Below the pieces are notes generated by a model. It saw only the letters and a list, made by a program, of their open reading frames with translations. It was not told the origin of the DNA and did not search any database. Positions 33,524 through 42,089 of a DNA stretch of 64,000 nucleotides are shown here, piece by piece (position 1 is the stretch's first letter; each line of letters begins with the position of its first letter). Source of the stretch: Paenibacillus sp. FSL R7-0345 (GTDB lineage: Bacteria > Bacillota > Bacilli > Paenibacillales > Paenibacillaceae); assembly GCF_038595055.1 (NCBI RefSeq), contig NZ_CP152002.1, positions 2,524,501 to 2,588,500 of the forward strand, written 5' to 3'. Made by a program: the position numbers and the translations under genes.

Positions 33524-34549
33524 ATGCCAATATCCCATAATACCGCTCAAGTCAAAAAAATGAATGTCGAGCTGGTTAAAAATTCGTTAAAGGCTGCGGG
33601 TACAGGCACGAAGGCCTCCATTGCCGGTATGACGCAGCTGAGTGTTGCTACTTGCGGCAGTATTCTGAACGAGCTGGCCCGCAGCGGTGAGGTGCTGGAA
33701 TTGGAGCTGGAGGAATCAAGCGGCGGGCGTCCTGCGAGACAGTACATGTTCAATGCAGATTATGCTTATGTGCTGTGCCTGATGGTGAAGACGGAAGGCG
33801 GCCGACATTCAATCACATATCTTGTCGTCAACCTGGCCGGTGAGCAAGTGGATGAAGGGACGCGGGATTTTGACTACATAGATGCGGATACAGTTGATTC
33901 TCTGACCGGAGAGCTTGTCGGGCAATACAGCAATATAAAAGCAGCCGGCATCGGCATTCCGGGGGTCGCTCAGCGCGGGGTCATCGGAATTTGCGATGTG
34001 GCTGCACTGGCCGGAGTACCGCTGGGTGAACAGCTTGGTGAAAAGTACAATATGGACTTCATCATCGAAAATGATATGAATGCTACAGTGTACGGCTTTT
34101 ATCAGCTGCAGAATCTGGAGGATGACCAGCCGTTTGCTGTCGTGACCTTTCCTGATCATCATTTTCCGGGAGCTGGCTTTATCGTTAACGGGCGTATGGT
34201 GACGGGAATAAGCCATTTTGCCGGGGAGATTTCTTACCTTCCGCTTGGAATTCCGCGAGAGGAGCAGCTGGAAAGGCTGCACAACAAGGATACGTTTGTG
34301 CCTGTAGCGGCACAGGTGCTGTCTTCCATTATTACGATTCTTAATCCGGTTGCGGTTGCGGTTACAGGCGATTTGACTCACCCTTCGATGAGGGAGGAGC
34401 TGCTTGAAAGCTGCCGTCAATACATTCCGGAGGAGCATCTGCCGGACCTGCTGATCAAAAATGATACACAGGAAGAATACAACACCGGTATCACCGCACT
34501 TACACTGGAGAGTCTGGCTTACCGGCTGCAGCTTGTGGAGCGGAAATAG
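33524..34549 (+). CDS. ROK-family transcriptional regulator
   Basis: 341 residues. An N-terminal winged helix (VELVKNSLKAAGTGTKASIAGMTQLS...CGSILNELARSGEV) precedes a ROK sugar-kinase-like domain with the ENDMNATVYG segment and GITALTLESLAYRL end. The ROK CxCGxxGC zinc motif is not evident, so kinase activity is unlikely and it is a sensor-repressor. The ATG at 33524 has GGAAGGAG at 33510-33517; the longer open frame upstream includes the promoter. The MFS gene 83 bases downstream is the likely target, perhaps sugar uptake. Confidence 0.85.
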   Translation: MPISHNTAQVKKMNVELVKNSLKAAGTGTKASIAGMTQLSVATCGSILNELARSGEVLELELEESSGGRPARQYMFNADYAYVLCLMVKTEGGRHSITYLVVNLAGEQVDEGTRDFDYIDADTVDSLTGELVGQYSNIKAAGIGIPGVAQRGVIGICDVAALAGVPLGEQLGEKYNMDFIIENDMNATVYGFYQLQNLEDDQPFAVVTFPDHHFPGAGFIVNGRMVTGISHFAGEISYLPLGIPREEQLERLHNKDTFVPVAAQVLSSIITILNPVAVAVTGDLTHPSMREELLESCRQYIPEEHLPDLLIKNDTQEEYNTGITALTLESLAYRLQLVERK

Positions 34550-34631
34550 CTGCCGGGATCAGACTCACGGTTTATCCGGTTTTTTTGCACCAATGCTCAT
34601 CTATTATCCAATTATTCAGGAGGCCATCACG

Positions 34632-35864
34632 TTGAAACAGCGCACATTCAATAAAACCTATGCTATGCAGCTTGTGACGATCTTTTTAGGTTTTATCATT
34701 TTTGGTATTTCGGAAAATATTAAAGGACCCGCTATTCCGCGGATTCAGTTTGATTTTGCTTTGAACGAGGAGCAGCTGGGGAGCCTGCTGTCCCTGAATG
34801 CTCTCGGTTATCTGATAGCCTGTTCGTTTACCGCGATACTGGTACGAAAATTCGGAATCAAGGCGACCAGCATTATTTCGTTTGGCTCCATGCTGTTGTC
34901 CGGTATCTTTATCTTTATCTCCCATGCCTATCCGGCGTTTGCCGCATCCTATTTCCTGATGTATATCGGCAACGGGATGCTGGAGATTGCGCTGGCTATT
35001 CTGGGGGCACGTATTTTTGTCAAAAATGTCGGCACGATGATGAATCTGTCCCATTTTTTCTATGGACTAAGCTCAACGGTTGCTCCTCTGATTGCTACAG
35101 GAATGATGTCCGTGCACCTTTTTGGCCACGAGCTGGACTGGCGGGGAATGTATCTGGTGATGCTGTCGCTGTCACTGCTTCCGATCCTGACTGCGCTGCG
35201 CAGCTCTTTTCCAGGGGATGATATGCCGGCTGAACAACGCACGCCTTTTAAGGAATTAAGACGGGACCCGGCCTTATGGTGGATGGTATTAATCCTTTCC
35301 TTCGGCGTTGTGTCCGAGCTGGCTGTCGGCGGCTGGCTGGTCAATTTCCTGGAGAAGGCTTACGACTGGGATACCGTCAAGGCCTCGGGCCTGCTGTCTG
35401 TTTTCTTCCTGCTGTTTTCAGTCGGCCGGCTGGTGCTGGGTCCGGTTACCGATAAAATCGGCTTCACACTCTCGCTGATCATTTTCTCGGGTTTCGCGGC
35501 CGTTTGTACCTTTGCGGCGATTGCCGGCGGGGAGTCCCTGGCTTTTCTGTTTGCGGCAGCGGGTCTCGGGATTGCAATGATCTACCCGACCGTTATGGCC
35601 TTTATTGCCAAGCGTTATCCTAACGGGAGTGATACAGCCATTACTTTTACGGTTACCATGATGGGACTGGGCAGTGTAATCGGAAACTATGTGATCGGCT
35701 TTGTAATTCAGGCTGTGAAAAAGCTGTACGGTGAAAATGACCCGGTTGGCCTGCTGCGCGGGCTACAGGCGGGTTACGGCTTTATCGGGCTGTGTGCTCT
35801 GCTGTGCGCGGTGTGCGGCCTTGTGCTATACCGTTTCCTGAAGAAACGCGGCGAGCTGATCTAG
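34632..35864 (+). CDS. major facilitator superfamily transporter
   Basis: 410 residues, about 12 membrane helices, with MFS-type loop motifs (VRKFGIKATSI after helix 2; RLVLGPVTDKIGF after helix 8). Resembles sugar/fucose-permease-like MFS members. TTG 34632 is chosen for AGGAGG eight bases upstream; the frame is open further up. It shares its stop with the convergent SDR gene: both TAG stops are read from the single palindrome CTAG at 35861-35864. Confidence 0.85.
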   Translation: MKQRTFNKTYAMQLVTIFLGFIIFGISENIKGPAIPRIQFDFALNEEQLGSLLSLNALGYLIACSFTAILVRKFGIKATSIISFGSMLLSGIFIFISHAYPAFAASYFLMYIGNGMLEIALAILGARIFVKNVGTMMNLSHFFYGLSSTVAPLIATGMMSVHLFGHELDWRGMYLVMLSLSLLPILTALRSSFPGDDMPAEQRTPFKELRRDPALWWMVLILSFGVVSELAVGGWLVNFLEKAYDWDTVKASGLLSVFFLLFSVGRLVLGPVTDKIGFTLSLIIFSGFAAVCTFAAIAGGESLAFLFAAAGLGIAMIYPTVMAFIAKRYPNGSDTAITFTVTMMGLGSVIGNYVIGFVIQAVKKLYGENDPVGLLRGLQAGYGFIGLCALLCAVCGLVLYRFLKKRGELI

Positions 35865-36742
35865 ACTGGCATCCGTTCATTTTTCTTACACAGCAGGTCT
35901 TCAGTGGCCTCCCACAGTTTTTTCTGCTGTACTGCATCATTACCCGGGAAGACCGGTTCGATGGACCTTCCGGTTCCGACATTGAAATAACCGCCGGTTA
36001 CTTTACCGTATTCAGGCTCCAGAATGAGCCGGATGATGATATCTGTTCCTCTGCAGGGGTCGCCAATGTGAAGAATTTTTAACATTCGTTCGATTGCACC
36101 GGCGAACCTGAGCTCACGACCAAGGCCGGTTACATTAAATCCCGGATTCAGAGCATTCACAGTGATTCCGCTGCCGGTCCATCTGCGGGCCAATTCAGCA
36201 GTGAACATAATGTTGAGCAGTTTGGTTTTGCCGTACAGCGCGGATGAACCTCGGGCTGTAAAAGAGCTGGTGTCGCTTAAATCCCCGGGTAGCTGCAATA
36301 TACCGTGACGGCGTGAAGCTTCAGAGGCAACATTGACCACCCGGGCCTGCCCGGCCTTCATTAAGGAAGGTTGAAGGATTTGGGTCAGCAGCCAAGGCGC
36401 GAAATAGTTAACAGCAACCATCTCGCCAAAGCCTTCAGCAGTGACTCTTAGTTCAAAGGCATGGATCCCGGCATTGTTTAACAGCACGTCGATTACGGCA
36501 TGTGCTGACAGGATTTCTTGTCCGACTCTATGGACATCTTTCATTAACGAGAGGTCACCGTAATAAAAGTCGATTTGCGCCCCGGGCGTGTATTGTCTGA
36601 TTTTGGTTGCTGTGGCTTCAGCGCGCTCCTTGCTCCTGGCAGTCAGAATAAGCCTGAAGCCGTGCCGGGCGAGCTCAATAGCAGCCAGCTGCCCTAAGCC
36701 GCTTGTAGCTCCGGTAATAACTGCAACGGGATTTGTGGGCAT
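35861..36742 (-). CDS. short-chain dehydrogenase/reductase (retinol-dehydrogenase-like)
   Basis: 293 residues. Rossmann motif TGATSGLGQLAA at 10-21, NNAGIHA, active-site serine region NVASEASRRHG and YGKTK (Y-x3-K). The length and the ALYGKTKLLNIMFTAEL stretch match the SDR subfamily annotated as retinol dehydrogenase-like. Substrate unknown. It is divergent from a MarR gene across a short operator region, and is the likely regulated gene. Confidence 0.9.
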   Translation of the reverse strand: MPTNPVAVITGATSGLGQLAAIELARHGFRLILTARSKERAEATATKIRQYTPGAQIDFYYGDLSLMKDVHRVGQEILSAHAVIDVLLNNAGIHAFELRVTAEGFGEMVAVNYFAPWLLTQILQPSLMKAGQARVVNVASEASRRHGILQLPGDLSDTSSFTARGSSALYGKTKLLNIMFTAELARRWTGSGITVNALNPGFNVTGLGRELRFAGAIERMLKILHIGDPCRGTDIIIRLILEPEYGKVTGGYFNVGTGRSIEPVFPGNDAVQQKKLWEATEDLLCKKNERMPV

Positions 36743-36774
36743 GAGTTCAGTCTCCTTAATATGATATAATTAAA

Positions 36775-36822
36775 TAGTTGATATATATCCATCATAATAA
36801 TTTAGTTGATATATGTCAACTA
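36775..36822. promoter_or_regulatory. tandem MarR-type operators in the SDR/marR divergent region
   Basis: A perfect inverted repeat TAGTTGA (36803-36809) / TCAACTA (36816-36822) with a related half-degraded copy beginning TAGTTGATATAT at 36775. Placed between divergent starts at 36742 and 36858. Confidence 0.7.
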
Positions 36823-36857
36823 TATTGAGGGCTCATTATGAAGCTGAATGAAGAAAG

Positions 36858-37325
36858 GTGAATGAATTGAAGGGAAATACCTTGCCTGATACCGGGAGAG
36901 AGGCGCTTGAAGCGGCGCTCGGGGAGCAGCTGAACGCGCTGCTTAGCGCATCACATGCCATAAATGTAAGGGCGGCGGCCAGGTTTGATGCTTCTATACA
37001 GCCTGCAGCTTTTCATCTTATACGCTGGTTGTATTCTTATGGACCAGCCAGTGCTGCTATGCTGGCGGAATCTACAGCCATGGACCGGAGTTCGGTAAGC
37101 CGCCTGATTAAACAACTGGAAGCCTTGGGATATGTGAGAAGAGAATCCTCTCCGGAGGACGGGCGGGCCGTTCAGCTCTCGCTCACTGAGCGCGGACAGC
37201 AGATGACAGCGGAGGCGCTTAAAGAAAAGGGTTCTGTCTTTTATGAGCGGATCGCTGGCTGGAAGGATGAGCAGCTGTATGATTTTGTGAAGATGCTTAA
37301 GCAGTTTAACGGCTTAAATCCTTGA
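36858..37325 (+). CDS. MarR-family transcriptional regulator
   Basis: 155 residues. The winged helix holds AAMLAESTAMDRSSVSRLIKQLEALGYVRRESSPEDGRAVQLSLTE (seen in parts: AMDRSSVSRLIKQLEALGYV, then DGRAVQLSLT wing). Start uncertain between GTG 36858 and TTG 36867; AAAGG is better spaced for the TTG. Expected to repress itself and the divergent SDR gene through the TAGTTGA repeats, with release by a phenolic or electrophile ligand as is known for the family. Confidence 0.88.
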   Translation: MNELKGNTLPDTGREALEAALGEQLNALLSASHAINVRAAARFDASIQPAAFHLIRWLYSYGPASAAMLAESTAMDRSSVSRLIKQLEALGYVRRESSPEDGRAVQLSLTERGQQMTAEALKEKGSVFYERIAGWKDEQLYDFVKMLKQFNGLNP

Positions 37326-37346
37326 TTTTCTCCAACATTGCTGAAA

Positions 37347-37381
37347 AAAGGGTGCTTTCCTGTCATAGGAGAGCACCCTTT
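37347..37381. terminator. bidirectional terminator between marR and DUF2812 gene
   Basis: AAAGGGTGCT (37347-37356) pairs with AGCACCCTTT (37372-37381); A-run before and T-run after serve both strands. Confidence 0.85.
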
Positions 37382-37385
37382 CCGG

Positions 37386-38540
37386 TTAATTCAGGCTAAG
37401 CTTAAGCCGTCTGTAATACAGCCAGGTTCTGCCCACAAACGAGCCGAAGATGATGATGGAAACGAACATCAGAAGAATATTCGTAAGCAGCGTGCTATTC
37501 CCCCAGTCGCCGCCAATAACGCTGATGAAGGTTGTCAAATTTAGAGAGTAGAGCAGCAGCATGGGCAGGAAAAGCAGCGTATAGTACATGGCAATCCTGC
37601 GGGCGTGCTTCAGGCGGTGGAAAGGATCACTGTACATCTGCGGGCGCTCCTCCCCGGCGGAGTATTCCCTGCTCCATAAAGTCCACTTCTGTGTGGAAAA
37701 GGAGGTGGTGTAGAGGTTCTTCCAGCCTGCAGACCTGTGCAGCTCGAAATAATCCGGGTCTGCGGTGAACTGGCAATCTGCATGATAACGGACCTGCCGC
37801 GGGCTGCCTTTGGTAAAATAAAAAAGCGTGCCCAGACGTCCCACTTTATACAAATTATATCCGCTGTGTTCCTGGGCTTCGAGCCATTTCTCCAGCCGGT
37901 CCGGGGAATACATCCAGCCGAGCTTGAGCCGGATGGCTTTCTGTCCTGTTGACTGAGGCAGAGAATCAGGCGTGTGCAGGTTTTGCTTTTGATGGTAAAA
38001 GTGCTTATTTTCTTTCCTGATTTTGTGCAGGGACAAGAGGGCAAGCAGCAGTAACATTAGAATTAGGACAGCAGCCAAACCGGTAACCAGCCACATAGGG
38101 CTCGGTACGATATGGACCGGCGTGCTGCTTAAGGCTGAAGCGGTCAAAAATACTAACGGAATTGCCGCCGTTGCCGCCGCATATACGGTCAAACCTGTAA
38201 AGAGCATGGAGTGGTTCCGGTTCCGCTTAAGCAGCGGTTTCCTTGACGGATAGATCTTGATCTGCTCCGGCTGCCCGCTGTTGGCATACAGAGTCCACTT
38301 GCCCTGCTGCATATGCTTCCTCCAACCGCCGGCGGCCAGAGCCCCCGGAACCTCCGGACTGCCTGCCGGATCGTAGCTGATCTGCCATGTCAGACGGGCC
38401 GGGTTATCCCGGCGGAATGTAAACTGCCGGAGCTTAAGATTCCAGCCCGCCGGCAGCCAGCCCTGGGCGGACATTTCACTTAACCAGGCTTCCGTCTGCT
38501 GCAGATCATAGCTCCAGAACGGCCGGTATACGGTCTTCAA
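37386..38540 (-). CDS. DUF2812-domain membrane protein, duplicated domain
   Basis: 384 residues. Two soluble DUF2812-like halves are seen: WSYDLQQTEAWLSEMSAQGW (about 9-28) and MYSPDRLEKWLEAQEHSGYN (about 211-230), each followed by a pair of membrane helices (about 118-165 and 310-370). Function not established. It is coupled to the PadR regulator upstream (4-base ATGA overlap); such PadR-DUF2812 pairs are common in Firmicutes and suggest membrane-stress or drug sensing. Confidence 0.8.
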   Translation of the reverse strand: MKTVYRPFWSYDLQQTEAWLSEMSAQGWLPAGWNLKLRQFTFRRDNPARLTWQISYDPAGSPEVPGALAAGGWRKHMQQGKWTLYANSGQPEQIKIYPSRKPLLKRNRNHSMLFTGLTVYAAATAAIPLVFLTASALSSTPVHIVPSPMWLVTGLAAVLILMLLLLALLSLHKIRKENKHFYHQKQNLHTPDSLPQSTGQKAIRLKLGWMYSPDRLEKWLEAQEHSGYNLYKVGRLGTLFYFTKGSPRQVRYHADCQFTADPDYFELHRSAGWKNLYTTSFSTQKWTLWSREYSAGEERPQMYSDPFHRLKHARRIAMYYTLLFLPMLLLYSLNLTTFISVIGGDWGNSTLLTNILLMFVSIIIFGSFVGRTWLYYRRLKLSLN

Positions 38541-38869
38541 TAGAATTCCTCCTCGCAGGCGATGGCGTTACGGTGCAGCTCCTTGAGTCTGCTGATTTCC
38601 GCAGTCATCACTTTTTTGCCCTCTACAGACACCTCGTAGACGGTTTTTCGTTCCTCATCGGCAAACACGGTGATCAGCCCGTCCTTGTTCATTTTGGTCA
38701 ATGTTCCGTAAACCGTTCCGGAGCCGAGTTTGAGCCGCCCGCCCGACAGCTCCTCCACATGCTTCACAATTCCGTAGCCGTGGCGCGGTCTGGACAGGGA
38801 GAGCAGAATATAAAATGCGGTTTCGGTCATCGGTACATATTTTTTAAGCAGCTTCTCGGTTGCGGACAT
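38537..38869 (-). CDS. PadR-family transcriptional regulator
   Basis: 110 residues. PadR winged helix with TETAFYILLSLSRPRHGYGIVK, then LGSGTVYGTLTKMNKDGLI and a short C-terminal helix. The ATG at 38869 has AAAGGTG six bases upstream; a GTG at 38878 is in frame. A complex palindrome lies 37-85 bases upstream. It overlaps the DUF2812 gene by 4 bases, so the pair is one transcription unit and probably self-regulated. Confidence 0.9.
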   Translation of the reverse strand: MSATEKLLKKYVPMTETAFYILLSLSRPRHGYGIVKHVEELSGGRLKLGSGTVYGTLTKMNKDGLITVFADEERKTVYEVSVEGKKVMTAEISRLKELHRNAIACEEEFY

Positions 38870-38905
38870 CCTGATCACCTTTTCCTGTCATTCAGCATAG
38901 TTATT

Positions 38906-38954
38906 ATGTCGTGATATGACTATGTCATGACGTGACTATATCACGTTGCGACAT
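38906..38954. promoter_or_regulatory. nested palindromic operator upstream of padR
   Basis: Outer arms ATGTCG (38906-38911) and CGACAT (38949-38954); inner arms GTGATAT (38911-38917) and ATATCAC (38938-38944); centre TCATGA. The ATGT...ACAT ends match the general PadR operator pattern. Confidence 0.7.
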
Positions 38955-38966
38955 ATTAAGCAAATG

Positions 38967-39809
38967 CTAACGGCTGATTGAGGAAGTCCGGCGGTTCAGG
39001 AGGATCGCATTGATCTCTCCGCCGACCAGAATAATAATCGAGCTGATATACAGCCAGATTAGCAGGATCATGACTCCGCCGAGGCTGCCGTAGGTCTTAG
39101 TAAAATCGCTGAACTGATTGACATAAACCGAGAAGAGTACAGAGGTGACGATCCAGCCGACCGTGGAAAAGAGCGCACCCGGCATGACCTCCTTAAGCCG
39201 CAGCCTGCGGCTGGGGGCAATCCAGTAGAGCAGCGTGAATACCACGAACATCACGAAGAGGGGAACGGCATACTGGAGCAGATCCCAGAGCTTTTGCAGA
39301 CCATACGGCAGATCGGTTAATAAAAAGACCTGTGTTTTCAGCCAGCTGCCGAACACAAGCAGCAGAATGCTGAGCAGCACTACCAAGCCGATGGACAGCG
39401 TGGCGAGGAAAGCGATCCCCCGTATTTTCCAGAAGACTCTGCTCTCATCAATATCATAAGCGCGGTTAAGACCCTTAATTATGGCGTTAATTCCCTTGGA
39501 GGCGGCCCACAGTGTGGCCAGCATCCCGAACGACAGCAGGGCCTGGCTCCGTCCTTCCGAGACATCCTGCAGAATCTCCTCGATAATGGAATAGGCTTCC
39601 ACCGGCATGATGCGCTCAAGCTGCCTGATCTTGTCCTCCAGGGAAATATGGGCATACCCGATCAGTGTCATAATGAAGATCAGAAACGGAAACAGGGAAA
39701 GAATCAGATAATAGGTTAATTGCGCGCTGACGCCCTGGACATCATCGTTTTTTATTTTGGTGAACAGCTCTTTGGCAAAAGAGTACATTCCCTCCGCGTT
39801 CTTTTTCAT
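38967..39809 (-). CDS. YihY/BrkB-family membrane protein
   Basis: 280 residues, about six membrane helices. The family opening FTKIKNDDVQGVSAQLTYYLILSLFPFLIFI is present (N-terminal residues 16-46, given in part: VSAQLTYYLILSLFPFLIF), and the C-terminal helix WLYISSIIILVGGEINAIL is typical. Once called ribonuclease BN by mistake; actual role in transport is unproved. ATG 39809 has GAGGAGGG upstream; the frame continues upstream without coding character. Confidence 0.88.
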   Translation of the reverse strand: MKKNAEGMYSFAKELFTKIKNDDVQGVSAQLTYYLILSLFPFLIFIMTLIGYAHISLEDKIRQLERIMPVEAYSIIEEILQDVSEGRSQALLSFGMLATLWAASKGINAIIKGLNRAYDIDESRVFWKIRGIAFLATLSIGLVVLLSILLLVFGSWLKTQVFLLTDLPYGLQKLWDLLQYAVPLFVMFVVFTLLYWIAPSRRLRLKEVMPGALFSTVGWIVTSVLFSVYVNQFSDFTKTYGSLGGVMILLIWLYISSIIILVGGEINAILLNRRTSSISR

Positions 39810-39966
39810 AATTCCCTCCTCTACGTAGTCTATAATATGCGCTGGTATGTTTATAATATTAACCTCATGCCGAACAACATCACAGCCATTATGCCGCCGG
39901 TGGGGTTTATAATACAAGTGTAAGGGAAGCTTGTGCAGAAGCAAATCAGATAAAAGGAGAATGAGG

Positions 39967-40896
39967 ATGAAGCTTGCAGCGGAAGATTTTCGAGGTATCA
40001 GAAACTGGTTCTACCGTAATGCACGCCCGCTTGAACTGGCCAAATGGCAGTTTCATTTCGAGAATGGCGGAGAGGCTGCTGTCGTGAAGGCGCTGGCAGC
40101 TTACCAGAATGAGGACGGCGGATTCGGAAATGCCCTCGAGCCGGATGCCTGGAATCCGTATTCTTCACCGCTTCAGACGGCAACCGGGACGGATGTCCTG
40201 CTGGAGATTGGCTTTGAGGACAAAGATCATCCTGTTGTGCAGGGCATACTCAGGTATCTGGACAGCGGAGCCGAAATGGACGGGGACAATTGGCGGAATG
40301 TGATTGCCTCAAACAACGCTTATCCGCATGCGCCCTGGTGGAATCTGGAATCGGATAGTACGGCCCGCAACATTTTTAACCCGACCGCGAATCTGGCGGG
40401 CTTCATTCTGCTGTATGCTGACAGGGACAGCGCGCTGTTTACGCGGGGCCTCAGGATCGCGAAGGAACTTGAAGCCCTTTTTTTACAGGAACCGGGGCTC
40501 GAAATGCATCCGCTCAAATGCGTGCTTACATTGCTTGAGTACATCGCTCTGGCCGGATTGCAGGAGCAATTTGCTTATGAAGAGATGAACACAGCCGCTG
40601 AACAGCGGATTACTGCTCTGCTGCAGCGGGATGCCGGTGACTGGACCGGTTATACCTGCAAGCCTTCGTTTTTCATCCAAAAGCAGGAAAGTTTGGGCTA
40701 CGTGGACAATGCAGCTATCGTGGAGAAGGAGCTGGATTATACGCTTGAAAACCGGAACAGGGAAGGTGTCTGGAACTTGAACTGGCGCTGGGCCGGCTAT
40801 GAGCGGGAGTTTGCTGTCAGCGAAAACTGGTGGAAGGGCTGGATTGCGCTGGAGAAGCTGCTGTTTCTGCGGGCGTTCGGGCGGCTGGCTGAGTAG
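39967..40896 (+). CDS. alpha/alpha-toroid (prenyltransferase/terpene-cyclase-like) protein
   Basis: 309 residues, single soluble domain. Repeated helical hairpins with QNEDGGFGNALEPDAW (about 45-60) recall the QW repeats of squalene-hopene cyclases and related alpha-toroid proteins. There is no DxDD cyclase motif, so enzyme activity is not implied. ATG 39967 is six bases after GGAGA; ATG 39961 is also possible. It lies between BrkB and an SDR gene with its own terminator. Function unknown. Confidence 0.7.
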   Translation: MKLAAEDFRGIRNWFYRNARPLELAKWQFHFENGGEAAVVKALAAYQNEDGGFGNALEPDAWNPYSSPLQTATGTDVLLEIGFEDKDHPVVQGILRYLDSGAEMDGDNWRNVIASNNAYPHAPWWNLESDSTARNIFNPTANLAGFILLYADRDSALFTRGLRIAKELEALFLQEPGLEMHPLKCVLTLLEYIALAGLQEQFAYEEMNTAAEQRITALLQRDAGDWTGYTCKPSFFIQKQESLGYVDNAAIVEKELDYTLENRNREGVWNLNWRWAGYEREFAVSENWWKGWIALEKLLFLRAFGRLAE

Positions 40897-40911
40897 AATG
40901 AAAAGAATAAG

Positions 40912-40964
40912 GCGGTGCTCAAGCTGGTCTCCCTGGGGGGATGGCTTGCGGCACCGCTTTTTTT
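40912..40964 (+). terminator. intrinsic terminator
   Basis: GCGGTGC (40912-40918) with GCACCGC (40951-40957), enclosing a CTGG-rich inner loop, then T7. Confidence 0.75.
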
Positions 40965-40989
40965 GAGAAGACACTGAGTTTAGTAGTAA

Positions 40990-41868
40990 TTATAACACTG
41001 CTGAGCGTGTAGAGATATCCGAGAATTCCTGCCGGTAAATAGCCTGAACCTTGTTCAGGACAGCAGGGGCATGCCCGGTAAATTTAAGGCGGGATACCTG
41101 ATTTTTCATCAGAAAAACACCCGGTTTATCTTTGTGACTGCCTAAAGCTGCATTATACAAGAGACCTGCGCCATAGCTCGGATGAGGGAAAAACATTTTC
41201 ATTATAGGCTTGATGTAGAAGGGCAGACCGGAATTTTTATCCTTACGGATCGTATTGTTACCTCCCGGGTCGGCGCTGCGTATCATGATGCCCTCAGCAG
41301 CGAGCTGCGGGGCTATTTCCTCTGTCCACAGGGAGAGTGCCAGTTTAGAAACAGCGTAGGGACCGAACAGCTTTTTAAATGTAAGAGGCCGCTCCAGCAG
41401 GGCGGGATCGAAAGCTTTTACAGTGAGGATCGCATTGGAAGAGGTGTTGATAACGGTACGTTCAGAACCCTTCAGCAGCAGCTCTTTCAGTTCCATGGTA
41501 ATAATATACGGAACCACTGTCTGAAGCTCAAAATGCAGCTCCCGCCCCTGTGCTGAATAGCTTAGCTCGGGGAAGCTGCCTCCGGCGTTATTAAAGAGCA
41601 GGTCAAGCTTGGACTCGGCGGCTTTAATCTGCCCCAGTGCTGTGCGCAGACTGCTGAAATTGGTCAGATCTGCCCTGTATATCCGCAGCCGGTTGTTGTT
41701 AATGGCTTCCGTTATCTGAGGATCATTGACGGGAAAAGCAGAACGGATCAGCGCGGCGACCTGCCAGCCCTCGTTAAGCATTTTACGGGTCAGCTCAAGC
41801 CCAATGCCGTTATTGGCTCCGGTAATCAGCGCGGTTCCGCGTGTAGCGTTTGTATATTGTTCATTCAT
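40990..41868 (-). CDS. short-chain dehydrogenase/reductase
   Basis: 292 residues. TGANNGIGLELT cofactor motif (16-27), NNAGGSFP, the INTSSNA serine region and YAVSKLALS (Y-x3-K). Distinct from the SDR at 35861. It is divergent from a MerR regulator and its promoter has the same MerR-type architecture as the regulator's own, so it should be induced by that regulator. Confidence 0.88.
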   Translation of the reverse strand: MNEQYTNATRGTALITGANNGIGLELTRKMLNEGWQVAALIRSAFPVNDPQITEAINNNRLRIYRADLTNFSSLRTALGQIKAAESKLDLLFNNAGGSFPELSYSAQGRELHFELQTVVPYIITMELKELLLKGSERTVINTSSNAILTVKAFDPALLERPLTFKKLFGPYAVSKLALSLWTEEIAPQLAAEGIMIRSADPGGNNTIRKDKNSGLPFYIKPIMKMFFPHPSYGAGLLYNAALGSHKDKPGVFLMKNQVSRLKFTGHAPAVLNKVQAIYRQEFSDISTRSAVL

Positions 41869-41941
41869 GGCAATCTCTCCTTGGGTTGTTAATAGTGATC
41901 AGACGCGCGGCATGTAAGGCCGTTTATCTGTCAGTGGCCTC

Positions 41942-41972
41942 AGTCTATAACTTGGAGCCGGCTCCAAGTCAA
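41942..41972 (-). promoter_or_regulatory. MerR-type promoter of the SDR gene
   Basis: On the minus strand: TTGACT (41967-41972), 19-bp spacer, TAGACT (41942-41947). The dyad ACTTGGAG/CTCCAAGT (41950-41969) fills the spacer. A 19-bp spacer with a central dyad is the hallmark of MerR-activated promoters. Confidence 0.78.
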
Positions 41973-41999
41973 TACGTATTTTGGCGGCAGGTGAGGGGG

Positions 42000-42030
42000 T
42001 TGACTTGGAGCTGACTCCAAGTTATACAAT
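42000..42030 (+). promoter_or_regulatory. MerR-type promoter of the merR gene
   Basis: TTGACT (42000-42005), 19-bp spacer, TACAAT (42025-42030), with dyad ACTTGGAG (42003-42010)/CTCCAAGT (42015-42022) in the spacer. Same sequence as in the divergent SDR promoter. Confidence 0.8.
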
Positions 42031-42089
42031 AAGGTAATTGGATTATTAAGGCTGGCAGGCAAGCAATCTGAAATACGGAGGTGCAGGAA

